A stretch of DNA of 64,000 bases from Pyrrhoderma lamaoense. Its lineage: Eukaryota; Basidiomycota; Agaricomycetes; Hymenochaetales; Hymenochaetaceae. The stretch spans positions 1,550,001 to 1,614,000 of the forward strand of contig NBAZ01000003.1 of the NCBI GenBank assembly GCA_002794735.1, written 5' to 3'. Positions 53,355-64,000 of this stretch are shown here, piece after piece. The first letter of the stretch is position 1. Every line of letters starts with the position of its first letter. A model generated the notes under the pieces. That model saw only the letters and a list, made by a program, of their open reading frames with translations, had not been told where the DNA came from and did not search any database. The position numbers and the translations under genes were made by a program.

Positions 53355-54082
53355 ACCCAGTCTCTTCCTTAAGCCTGCTAGATTCTCCTATAATCAACAC
53401 TAATTGAGCATTCTCTAATATCTTTGTGTTTATATTGTTCTATATCATAACTTCGTTCATACACTCTTACTCCTCTCTTTCTTTCTTCGGGCGAGTTGCT
53501 TGCGTGTTACATTACATCTTCCACCATGAAACTGGTTCTGCATTCCTTCGTATCGCATTCTTTTTTTCTCTTTTTTTCTCTCTTTTCTCTTTTTTAATAA
53601 TATCGATTGTCATGCAAAGGGCTTGTTATCAGTGGTCACTGACTGTCTTGTCCTCAACGGCACTTAGCATTTGACATAGATGCATCTTTTGTATATATGT
53701 ATATCTCCTTCGCTCTTAGATATGCATAATGGTACTACTGGCTAGAAATCTGGTACATGTATGGGTGATAATCCATAAAACGAAATCGATTGATGTTAAG
53801 AGCACACCAATATTGACATTTTTATATGGTGAATATCAACCGTAAGGGTCTCTCAGTAATAAGCGAGGACAATCTAGCTAAGCCGAGAAAAACGGACACT
53901 TCTTCTGTCTGGCTGCAGCTCACTCATTGGGGAAGTAAATGCAGTTCAAGCTCCTATTGCTGTATGCTACTTGATATGGAATTTTAGTCTACTTTGAAAA
54001 CGCGCTTCGGTTTCAAGTACAAGATTGTCAGATTTTGATAGATTTTATCGCATACTAAACTATACTATAGCCTAAAATAACC
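53355..54082. other. convergent intergenic region
   Basis: Between the 3' ends of a plus-strand hypothetical gene and the minus-strand dynamin gene. A T/C-rich patch lies around 53555-53600. A frame of 82 codons at 53426-53674 is hydrophobic but motif-free and not supported. Confidence 0.4.
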
Positions 54083-57049
54083 CTAAATGATTTCGTGCAA
54101 CTTGTTTCTAGCTTCCCGAAGACGTTCATATTTCGACTGTAGCAGATCCCGTTGACGAGATAACATCCGAGATTCCCGAAGGTATTCCTCACAACTCCTC
54201 TGTGATTCGCCATTTGTCAAAGATTCTCGGAGTATAGTTTGAAGATCATGATTAATACCGTTGACGAGGACATTATCAACTGCCATGATCACATAATCGA
54301 TGAATCGTTTACACGAGACTAATATACATAATATAGCAATATCACACCTGTGAGTTTTCGGCTATGAATACTGGCTGAGGATCGAATACTCACCTTGATA
54401 ATAGGCACTCACACGTGCCATAAGCTCGATGGCAGGTTTCACTTTGTCGTCATCGGCAGATTTAATGAGCTTTGAAAGGTCATCAACTCCGACGTTTGAC
54501 ATGCCTTGCCGGTGATAAGCACTTAGTACTTCTGAGACATAATTCGATTTGTTAACCGTATGACCGAGATTAGCTGTTTGTGTGTTTATACGATATATCG
54601 TGAAGTAGTTTATGAACTTGTCCAAGTACTCGTTATATTTCTGTATATCCAGCGTACATGGCTGGAGTTCTAATTGAAGAAGCCATTTCACTCTATCCCT
54701 CGCCAAACTAGCATACTTCCTCACTTGAGCATCTACCTGTTTCCTAGATAAAATGATATAACTCTGTTGAGAAGGGACCATGACTAAGAATGAACTTACT
54801 GTACTAAGGAAAGCAGCCCGTTTTCTTCATAATGCTGAAAGTGCTCCTTTACAATTGACCTCATGTTTTTGTTCAATTCATATTCGACATCATTAAGATA
54901 TTTCTGGGATGATTCTTCCCACGTCTGCATACATCGACCTATCAACTGCTTCGCTACCTCATCCGAATAACTACCTGGTAATTCTCGGGTTCTTGACCTG
55001 CAGAGAAAGTCTTAGGGTTTGGTCTACAAATGTTTACACAGAACATACTTTTTAAGATAATGCATGACCTCATCTAAGTGCATAGTTAGTGCATGGCTCG
55101 CAACAGTCGGATTTTCTTCCTCTCCACTTAAAAACGTGCAAGGGGGGTCCATATCGATGAATATCTCGATGTCGCTTTCATTCCACGGCCTGAATTTTGG
55201 AGCCGTAGAAAGTATATTGCATCGGAAGCCTTCCTGCTTTGTATTGATCATCTGTATCATTCCTTCCACATCAGTCAGTCCAATGCTGTGTCTCTCAACT
55301 TCACCACAGAAGTCGAAAATAAGGTGTAACATTCCCGCCGTGGGGTCACCAGAAGGAGGGGCGGGCATCTCTTTGATTTCTTCTTCTGTATTATAGAGGG
55401 CCTGGTCTATCTTTCCTAAAAGCGAGGGATACTGATAAATTTGTTAGTCAGAACTAAAGACATAAATGAACAATTTCCCTCAAACCTTTTTTCGATGAGA
55501 TGAACTATAGAGTTATGAAGACAGTCCACAACATTTTGTGTGCCTAATCTATTCTTGTATTTTTCGGGAAAATCCTTCCAGGGAGTAACTGACTCAAAGA
55601 ATAGTTTCTCTCTTTCCCGGGCCTCCTTCCAGCTTATATTTTCTTTTAACTCTGTAGTGCTTGGCTGCTTTACACAAAACCAGCCAAGGCTTCTTGATTC
55701 TACTTCGTTTTTGACGAATCTAGCCCATATGGTTTCGTCACCTTCTGGAATTCGGTCTGGTTTTGTGAGTACAGCTTATAAACCTCGTGTAAGCATCTGA
55801 TAGTGACATAGAGTTGAAGATGCAACTAACTTATCGTTCGATCTCCATTTGGGTCGTACTTCTTTACCATGGATAGACTCCCTGTGTCTCGAAGTCACCT
55901 ACAGAAGTAACTTAGAGGTTGTAGAATTCTGATTATGGTATATCTCACTTTCACAGGAAAGAGTAAGGAGAATCAAACAACTCGGTTTCTCGATGTATGA
56001 GATCAGTAACTCTTCAATGAGCTTTACATCACTTTGTCTACCATCCCTGGCGTTAGTGATTAAGCCTGGAAGATGTCAGTATGTTGAAACTGTCTGGTAA
56101 GTAAGACCAACGCCACCTGGAAGATCATAAAAAGAAAGGTCGGGTACTTCAGGACCCTGGATTTCGATAGATACATAGTTTTTTGAGAATCCGCTGGTGC
56201 GACTGACAGAGAAGGAGCGCCTTAGAAACCTATCAGGGTCAGTGGAAGGGGACAAGATAGCTTCCTGGGCTCTTTCTAGACGATCATTCAGTTCTGTTGG
56301 GTCAAGAATCACTTCTCCGAAATTTTTTCTTCTCGTATGACTCAAAATTTCCCCAGACGCGTCATGCGTAAAAACAAGAGACACTCTACATGACCATGTA
56401 GTGCGATTTCTCTTTAAACGCAGCTCAAATGGACAGCTAATTTACATGATATCGATCGGTTACTTCGTACTGACAAAAGTGTCTATTTGCACTTACCGAG
56501 TACATGTTCCCGAGCTTCGTGGAAGACTATGTCCACACATTGATCCAATCACGGACGATTTTCCTATAATAAATTAGAAACTCAGAGAAATATAAATAAA
56601 GCTGAGTTACAACACACCAGAGCTTTGCATACCAAGGACGACGATGACAGGAACATCGACATCATGCTGGACGCTATCCAGCAAGCTTAGAGACTTGAAG
56701 CTACGAGTGTATATATCGGTGCCACGTACCCAAGCGTCGTCAAACTGTCATTTAGCTCTAGTAGAGCTCGAGGCTTTCTCGCCGGATCGATATCTGCTTT
56801 AAGGTTGGCATTTCCGCCATCTCTCTCATATGAGATGCGTCTTTGAATCTCTTGATTCGGGTAGTTCTCTCTCTTCTTCACGCCAATGTCAGGCGAGTCT
56901 CTAGCAGTAGTTGTATCAGAGTTGAGATTCCGTAGCCCTTTCTCATACGTGTCGAAGTCGGATTCGTAGTCAGACTCAGAATCCAACCCAGACTCAGAAC
57001 CTTCCGAGTTTGCTCCATATGAAAGAGAGCCCCTACCAGGAAAGAACAT
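54083..57049 (-). CDS. dynamin-family large GTPase
   Basis: Many exons read leftward from ATG 57049 (MFFPGRGSLSYG) to a stop at 54083. About 100 acidic/Ser-rich residues come first (SESGLDSESDYESDFD). The GTPase domain has all four motifs: G1 LGMQSSGKSSVI, switch I SLPRSSGTCTR, G3 SFYDLPG, and G4 TVLTKPDRIPEGDE. The dynamin stalk follows (e.g. NVVDCLHNSIVHLIEK, SYSDEVAKQLIGRCMQTWEE), and the C-terminus has a GTPase effector domain (ESRMLSRQRDLLQSKYERLR). No PH or proline-rich domain is seen, so it is closer to Vps1/Mx-like dynamins than to classical dynamin. Role: membrane fission or remodelling by GTP-driven assembly, with the organelle unknown. Frame breaks at CCC 56729-56731 and CCC 55880-55882 (plus strand) are each cured by one base. 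Confidence 0.88.
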
Positions 57050-57978
57050 TTTCAACGATAGTGGAGTATGTACGGTGGATCCAAAGAGGAAGGAGAAAAA
57101 TAATCTGGCTTGATAGTAAGGGAGTGTCGTATTTTATACTAACTGCATTATAGGGTACCCTTCGGCCAAACTACATTCTTCAAGTATGCTCATTAGAAGG
57201 GCGCTTACAGCATGCACAGGAAATATAATTGTTTGATTATGATTGGCACCAAAATGAGGAACTCGAAGTATGTGAAGAGAGAGTATATCAAAGTACGCTA
57301 AGCGTTTTTGAATGTCGGGCGTCAGTTCTATATGAATAAACAATTACTACCTGAAAATGAAAGTATTTCACAGCGACCAAAAACATTTGTTTGTATTGAT
57401 CAAGGACATCTATGAGTTTCCTAATATGGATTACTCGAATTTTGACATGATAGAGTGGAAGAAAAAAGCGTACTTCTAGCAAAAGTTTTCACTTGATGTC
57501 TAATGCTTAGTAAAACAGAGGTGCTCCTAGTTCAAATAGGTCATAGAACCGCGACGTGTTATATGTAGATCCTCATGCAAAAGTTCGATTCCGCAACTAG
57601 TTTGCTTTATGTAAAACGGAAGAAAATCGGTAGGCATTTTATTTCTCGATTATCTCTTAAAGAGCCTCTAATTCTTTTGTCTATTTTATTTTATTTTAGT
57701 TTTAATTTTTTATGAAAAAATACAAGATTTCAGCTACCCTCTTTAATTTTTAAATCTTCTCTTTTTCTTTTTTTCTTTTCAAATTTTCGCTTTTTATGTG
57801 TGCATGTGTTATGTTTAGCACTGATAATTATGACACTAGGAAAACCATATTTGAGCTAGACGCTGATGCGGTTTTCGATTATAATAGTACAAATTTAGAA
57901 TGAGATTTATATCTACTGGGGAGGCAGTACAGTTCACAGGAACAATTTATGTATACTTTTATGGTTACAAGACATAAA
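57050..57978. other. intergenic region between GCN1 and the dynamin gene
   Basis: About 0.9 kb, AT-rich, between the 3' end of GCN1 and the start of the dynamin gene (both minus strand). It holds the dynamin promoter. Two short minus-strand frames (57134-57343, 57288-57482) lack motifs and are not accepted. Confidence 0.45.
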
Positions 57979-60900
57979 TTATAGATTATTCAAAAGTTCT
58001 TTTGCTTCACGAGCTGGGCGCGATATCATTGGTCTATCTGAGCTGATACTCTCTTGTATCTTCCGTGATATGCTACCCAATACATCAAGGCGCTCAAAAA
58101 GATTTGGTCCCTCTTTTTCCTCATTGGTATCTTCTTTGGACAAAACTGCAAGAATACAATGCGAAGAGAGGGGGGATGCCGGGGTCCCTGATAAGAGGTG
58201 TTCCCTGGTATTCCAATTATTAATTCTTGTTGTAAGCATATAAGATATGACACTACTCACTTTACCAAGGGCTGAAGTAGATCGGAGAATTGTGATAGTG
58301 ACGCAAATAGCGCGGCAACCGCTTGAGTGTAATAATCTGATTGAGAAAAGGGTGAGATTCTGCTTCATTTAGCAGGAAAGAGTCATTCCTACCGTCATGC
58401 GACTCTTTGAATGCATCTTCGATGACTTCAACACTCATTTCTCTAGCTTTCTCACCAACATTGCTACCCGCATTTTTTATTACTTGAGCCAGTGCATTCA
58501 GATGACTGGCAGCGATGGCATCTTCGTTTGCTCTGGCACCGGAGATAAGCTCTGTTATAACTGGGTCTACTCGTGACTGAGACTTCATAAGTGCTCCAAG
58601 AGCAACTGCCGCCCTATTACGAACAGCGAGACTACTTGGATCAGATGTAGCCTTGACAAAGGTTCGTTGAAGCTGGGGGAAGAACGGCTTCACAAAAGTA
58701 GGTATGCGTTCCAACATAGTTGTAAGTGCGCTTAAAATGGCGGATTTTACACCAGGAGGGAAGACAGTAGCTTGAGCTGCAACACGAATCAATGGACCTG
58801 TGAACGGAACTACAAATGACTTTATGGCATTCTCTTCTGTGCGCGTTACAAGATCTCCTATTGCATATGCCGCATTTTCACGTTGTTCATTGCTACCGGT
58901 AGTAAGTCCACTGATAATAATTGGAACCAGAGGCGCAACTCCTTTCGGTAGACTGAACCCAGGAACGAAGCGACCAGGTGCTCCAGTCGATTCAATTGAT
59001 CGTCTTAGAGTAACGACAAGTGGCTCTAGTTCATCTTTCGGCACCGACTTAACAAAGAGATCAAGGGCGTTCCAAGCAGATGTATGCACAATAACTTCAT
59101 TGTCATCCAGGAGAAGGACAAGTTGCCTGATCCAGTCTATCCTATACAAAGAAGCATCAAGACTGCTTTCTTCACAGAAGATTCCGAACAAGCGGCAGGC
59201 GCTAGCTCGACGGACAGGACCACCCGTTTGTACCCTACACGAAACTGCATCAGAACTAGTAAGCAGGAATTATTCTAGTTGATACCGCATACCAGTCTAG
59301 TAAAATCATCATCAAACTGTTGAGGCCCTCGTCATCGTTGATAGAGGCAAGGAGTGTCCTAATTGTATTATCGATGGCTTCTGCAAGCTCCGGCGCATTA
59401 TCTGCTTCCATGAAGTTTACTAAGGAGCCCAAGACCTGTGTCAGGCGCTTGCTAAGAGCGTTTCCTGCAACAGTCACGAGTGAGGCTAGTGCTTGGGCGT
59501 TAAATATAGTCATAGGTGGTGCTGTGAGTGTCGGTATAAGGACGGGGAAAACGGTATTCGCCCGAACCTAGTTTGGATATGAGTAAGCCCTAGTAAAGCA
59601 GAAGAAAACACTAGCGCTCACATTCATGACTTCCTTCAGAGCTTGTAAAGCTGTTCCAGAGCTCTCCCCTGGCTGCCTTAAAGCTTCTAACAATGTTGGG
59701 ATAGTCTGATCTATTGCTTTAACGCCAAGGTGTTCTTGTAAACTATCAAACGCTCGGGCGGCAGCGCTTCGGACACTAGCATCATCGTCGACAAGAGATG
59801 AACGAACAATGGCAACGATTATATCCTCGTGACTACCTCTCTGTGTATCAGTAACAGTCTCCCTAAACAGAAGAAACGTTAAGAAAAGTCTCGATGGAAG
59901 GTATACAGAATAATTTTACATGATATCGACCAAGACCAAACAAGCACCCTTTCGGGTTCGAGGGTCGGGTGAGCTAGATTTGTCTTGTAAAATAGGGAGG
60001 ATTTCACCCAGAATACGTTCACCAAACTTCTTGCACAGTTCACCAACCGTTCTGGATGCAGTCTACTACAACGTCAGCAAGAGCACCACAAGAAGAAATG
60101 GAATCAAACCTCTTGAGAGTCACCATAATCTTCATCAGAAAGAAGTGTGACAAGCTGTGTGATAAGTTCTGGTAGAAGCTCACGAACTATGTAATAAAAT
60201 ATCAGTATGCATGCACAATTTAACATTCGTTGTACCTACCTGTCCGTGGGGTGTTATGTACAAGGGCTTTCCAGATATGTATGGCGGCTTGTCGAACTGA
60301 GCTGACCGCATCTTGACGGACAAGATACAGAGCGGAAAGAACACGGTCCCTTCTTTCTTTTCCTAGTGCATCACCAAGAACCTTACGCGATGTTTCAGAA
60401 ACACCCACTTCGATCTCTTCTTCTTCTTCTATCTCTGCCTTTCCACTAATACCAGAAATCTTGAATAGAAGTTCCCCTACAAGAGTGATAGACGAATGCT
60501 GTAGAAGAATCGATTAGTGCATCCAAATCAAGTTGCATATTTTTTCTCTGTGACTTACCCTGATGCGCCAGCTGGAATCGAACATACCACGCTCCAATTC
60601 CGGGAGAAGTAGATCGATGGCTTTGTTGGAGTAGTTCGTGATTATCATGCGACCAGCTTTCATCGCGGCCTCTCTTACGTATTCCTCGGTATCCGACAGT
60701 CCAGAGAGAATAGGTGTAACGATCTTTGTAAGATGTGGCTGGAACCTAGAACCGAATGTTGCCGGTAAGTAAACCAAAAGCGACATGAACCCTTCTCTGA
60801 CAGTGCTTCTAGGTGACTGTGCATTGGATACAATATCGGGGAGCAAGGCTTCCAGTCGCTCCATTCCTAGGCCTGCTAATACCTCACTAAGACCTTGTGC

Positions 60901-63900
60901 TGCACCTTGCCTATCGACTCCAGAGGAATCTGACTTAAGAGTGCGCAGTAATCCAGGTACCATGTCAGGGAATTGCTCTTCACCTAATCTCTCGATCAAA
61001 GTCCCAAGAGCTTTTGCTGCTGTTGCACGAGCTTCGGGTACGGGGTCTACAAGAACGGTATTAACAAGAGGAAGTAACCGGGTAAGGTAAGGGATAAAAT
61101 CTTGTGAGTCAGTAAGTGAAGCAAGATTTCCGACAATCTGCGCAGCTTTCCTCTTCGTCTCTGCCCGCGCTCCCGAAGACCTCTTTCTATGATTGGGATG
61201 ACCTGTTCGCTTATTTAAGTTTATGACATTGATAACAATATGAAATAGACTTTACCAATGCTAAAGAGGGAGAGTCAATATAGTGAGCGAAAGACTTCTT
61301 CAGTAATGATGTCATTGCGGATGGCGTCTTGGCTGGATCCACCAAGGCCTTCAGCAATACAGGAACTAAAGACTGGATCTCAGGATTACTGATTACTTCC
61401 CCAAATTGTTTCAAGCTTCGATTGGCAGCAGTCCTCACTTGAGTATGAGAATCCGTAAGTACATTCGTAAGACGCGGTATAACAGTAGGAAGAGACAAAG
61501 ACAGTTGCTTAGGTGAACAGAAGGACATCATTCCAAGTAATTCAATCGAGCCTTTCTTCGTTCGCCATTGCTTTTCATCTAAGCCGGATAGCAGTGTTGG
61601 AAGTATACGCTTTAAACCGTAACCCGACAAATTCGCCATGATTACTTTCGCAGCATCTTCAGTCGCTTCTCGCACGTCAGAGTTTCCATCACCAAATGAA
61701 GCTAAGAGTGAAGGAAGAAGTTCAATAATGTAAGGCTCGAAGTTCCTACCCAGAGATGCCGATAGTGTCTCCAAGGCGAACATTGCACCCTGGCGGGGTT
61801 CGAAGCGCTTCTTATCGTCTAGTGCACTCCTAAGTCTTTCAACGACATCAAACTTGCTGATCCCAGAGATTCCAGTGCCCTTTATGATTCCGGCAAGTCC
61901 ATATGCCGCCCCTCTACGCTCTCCGTATTTTGGTGAGTTTTGAAGATCCTCAAACTGGCTTTGAACAAGTTTTCCTAGAGTGGGAGAGATGAATTTAACC
62001 AAGGGAGCCAAACATTCGGACACTGCCACTTGGACTTGTTCAGAGGGTGTCTTCAAAGCAAGTACCAAACGGTCTACCACACTTGGAATGCGTGGATCCC
62101 CAACATCCAAATAGCTTGCTGTGCGTCCCAAAAGGATGACGACGGCCTCTTTTACAAAGTCCGCAGTCTCTGATCCAGGTACGGGCTTTGCAAGGTACGT
62201 CTCGAACATACTGATCAATTCTGGTAAACGCTTTCTACCAATGTGATCTATGACACTTGATGCCGCAGACAGCATTGCGGAGCGTACGCTGGCATTAGCA
62301 TCCCCTAATGCTTCTTTATTGATAAGGAACTCAAAAAATGGTTTCACTAGATCTTCGGAAAAGTGGGGTGCAAGTGCTTCTAAGGAGTTTGCTACCGCAA
62401 GACGGGCTGGCCATGGATCAGTTGACTCGATGGAACGGGTGATGAGGATACCCTGCATGTTATGTAAATAAAATTTAAATTCAGATTGTCCTGAAATTGA
62501 CTTACATATTCATCAAACTCAGGGCCAGTTATCTTGGCCTAAATGATAGATGAGTTGATATAAATTTGTCTTCAGTATACAAGGTGTTTCATACCTTTTC
62601 TTGATAAAATTCCTGTAGGGAGGTAACGATCATTGGCACTTGCTGAGGCCACTGACCAGCTGCTTCGGTGAATGAAAGCGCACAACTAGAACGAATGCAA
62701 AAATGTTCATTATCTTCAATGTGAAAGACCGATTAATATCCCATAATGCTATATGATATTCGAAGGTAAGAGCTCACCAAGAAATGCTTTAAGGTCATTA
62801 TAGAAAGACTCTGGAATATCCAACCCATTATCATCCCAAATGTGTCTTGCCATTCTTGCATTCTGCTGATCACTATCATGGCAAGTGATCCAGAGAGCCG
62901 GACTCCAGTCAAGATCCGTCAGATCCATAACCTGTAAGCATTGAAGGGCAGAATTCCTAACATATACTTCAGGAGCTAAAGTGTTCTTGATGAGGACGTC
63001 AATCTCTTCAGATTTAACATTCAGGTGAATAGCTTCTCCTATTGCTATCAATGCCGAAGATGCATCCTTTCCTAAGGTTGGATGCTTCTTGATAACTTGT
63101 AATAAATTTGATAAGCTTTCAGATCTAGGGTATTTGAAGTTAACAACTGGAGGGGAAGTCCATTAATACAGATTCAATACAGATATATGTAGACTTACAT
63201 TCTGCGGTGTGGAAGTTGACGATATTAATCAGAAGTGCTAGTCGTTCAAGAGGTTCATCCTCTTCACCGTACCCAATAGTCTCGTCATCTTGGACCACAC
63301 ATGTTAACAGCGGCGATACATAAGAAAATGTGGGTCCATCCAGAGCTTCATACTCCGATAAAGATCTTACCCTATATAAGACACGTAATATAAGGCCTGG
63401 AAAAGACTAATATCAGTATTGATCCGTAGTGAGAGAAAATTCCTTACTGTTCAACGGCTCTGCTTTCAAGTCTTCCACAACTATATCAGGATTGATGCAA
63501 CGAAGTGTTGCTATTCCAATCCAAATTCGAAGCTGATCTATTCTCCCCGAGCAATAGTTGCTCAAGCCCTTAGCCAGCCGGTTCAGTATTAGGACAGTCA
63601 TTATGCGAATAAAACGGCTGGATTTCTCACAAGATATCCGTCTAAAAGTACATTTCCAAGTATCCTTTCACCATGCTCAGAAATTATCCCTAAAAGTAAG
63701 TTCACCAGCATCGAGAACGAAACACCTAATTCATCTACGTGCGCCGCTATTATACTCCTTAGTAGAGAAAGCCCGCGAACTGCATCCTGGTATATCGTTT
63801 CGATACGTGTCCGTATCTCGGACTCTGTACGTAACTGTGCAGATACGAGTTCCTTTTCTTGTTTGGAAAGAGTTTTGTCCGAGAGGACCGATGAGGCACC

Positions 63901-64000
63901 TTTCGAAGTAGTCCTCTTAATTGCAAGGGATGCACGTATTTCTGCATCCCACTTTTCAAGTTCGGCATTCTTGCCTTTGTGACTCATTGATTTCCCGTCT
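57979..64000 (-). CDS. GCN1: translational activator Gcn1 (HEAT-repeat protein), 5' end outside window
   Basis: A series of minus-strand exons from the right edge to a stop at 57979 covers the middle and C-terminal two thirds of Gcn1. From the N-terminal side: MSHKGKNAELEKWDAEIR (the conserved THKGKN segment), HEAT repeats with YGERRGAAYGLAGIIKG, KKRFEPRQGAMFALETLS and GYGLKRILPTLLSGLDEKQW, then VDRQGAAQGLSEVLAGLG, and ALYLVRQDAVSSVRQAAIHI followed by WKALVHNTPRT. The last repeats include NAAYAIGDLVTR, and the end is REAKELLNNL. These are the eEF3-like and Gcn2-binding regions. Role: on ribosomes Gcn1 activates the eIF2-alpha kinase Gcn2 on amino-acid starvation and collision stress. A frame break at CCC 61164-61166 is cured by one base, and another is likely near 63633. 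Confidence 0.93.

Noticed and set aside
57134..57482. Two overlapping minus-strand frames as an extra gene or dynamin 5' exons
   Set aside because: They are hydrophobic and motif-free, and the dynamin frame already has a suitable ATG at 57049.

Overview
The window is a 64 kb piece of a filamentous-fungus nuclear genome, most likely a basidiomycete and probably a mushroom-forming agaricomycete. The reasons are many GT-AG introns of about 50-80 nt, gene architectures typical of fungi (Pmr1-type P-type ATPase, Gcn1, Efg1, Zn2Cys6 regulators, RhoGEF-BAR protein), low-complexity Ser/Pro-rich tails, and moderate GC content. The lineage assignment is inference from style and was not tested by a search. 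No tRNA, rRNA, CRISPR array or intact transposon was recognised.

Layout. 1-5 kb: a small zinc-cluster fragment and EFG1 (rRNA processing). 5-8 kb: a DH-BAR protein (RhoGEF). 9.8-14.7 kb, minus strand: a short Zn2Cys6 regulator and an SR-rich nuclear protein. The SR gene shares a 249-bp divergent promoter with PMR1 (Golgi Ca2+/Mn2+ ATPase, 15-19 kb). 20.9-24.9 kb: a large FAD-linked oxidase with a long disordered insert. 27-35 kb: an accessory-looking stretch with three tandem short Zn2Cys6 genes. 36.6-38.4 kb: a pfkB-type sugar kinase. 41.6-42.8 kb: an alpha/beta hydrolase. 44.8-46.3 kb, minus strand: an intact nine-exon geranylgeranyl diphosphate synthase made of exons too small to stand out as ORFs. 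47-54 kb: an Sld7-like replication protein, two genes of unknown function and a LYR-motif mitochondrial protein. 54-57 kb, minus strand: a dynamin-family GTPase. 58-64 kb, minus strand: the 3' part of GCN1, running off the right edge.

Most named genes are housekeeping genes with no shared pathway. The Zn2Cys6 array, the GGPP synthase and the oxidase/hydrolase are accessory in flavour, but no terpene cyclase, P450, PKS or NRPS was seen, so I do not call a biosynthetic cluster.

The strongest overall signal is technical. At least 17 reading-frame breaks occur inside otherwise conserved genes. All but one are cured by adding a single base, usually in a short homopolymer. In four genes (the RhoGEF, PMR1, the FAD oxidase and the hydrolase) the summed exon lengths become exact multiples of three after that correction. 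This looks like uncorrected long-read consensus deletions, not pseudogenes, and it affects every gene model below.
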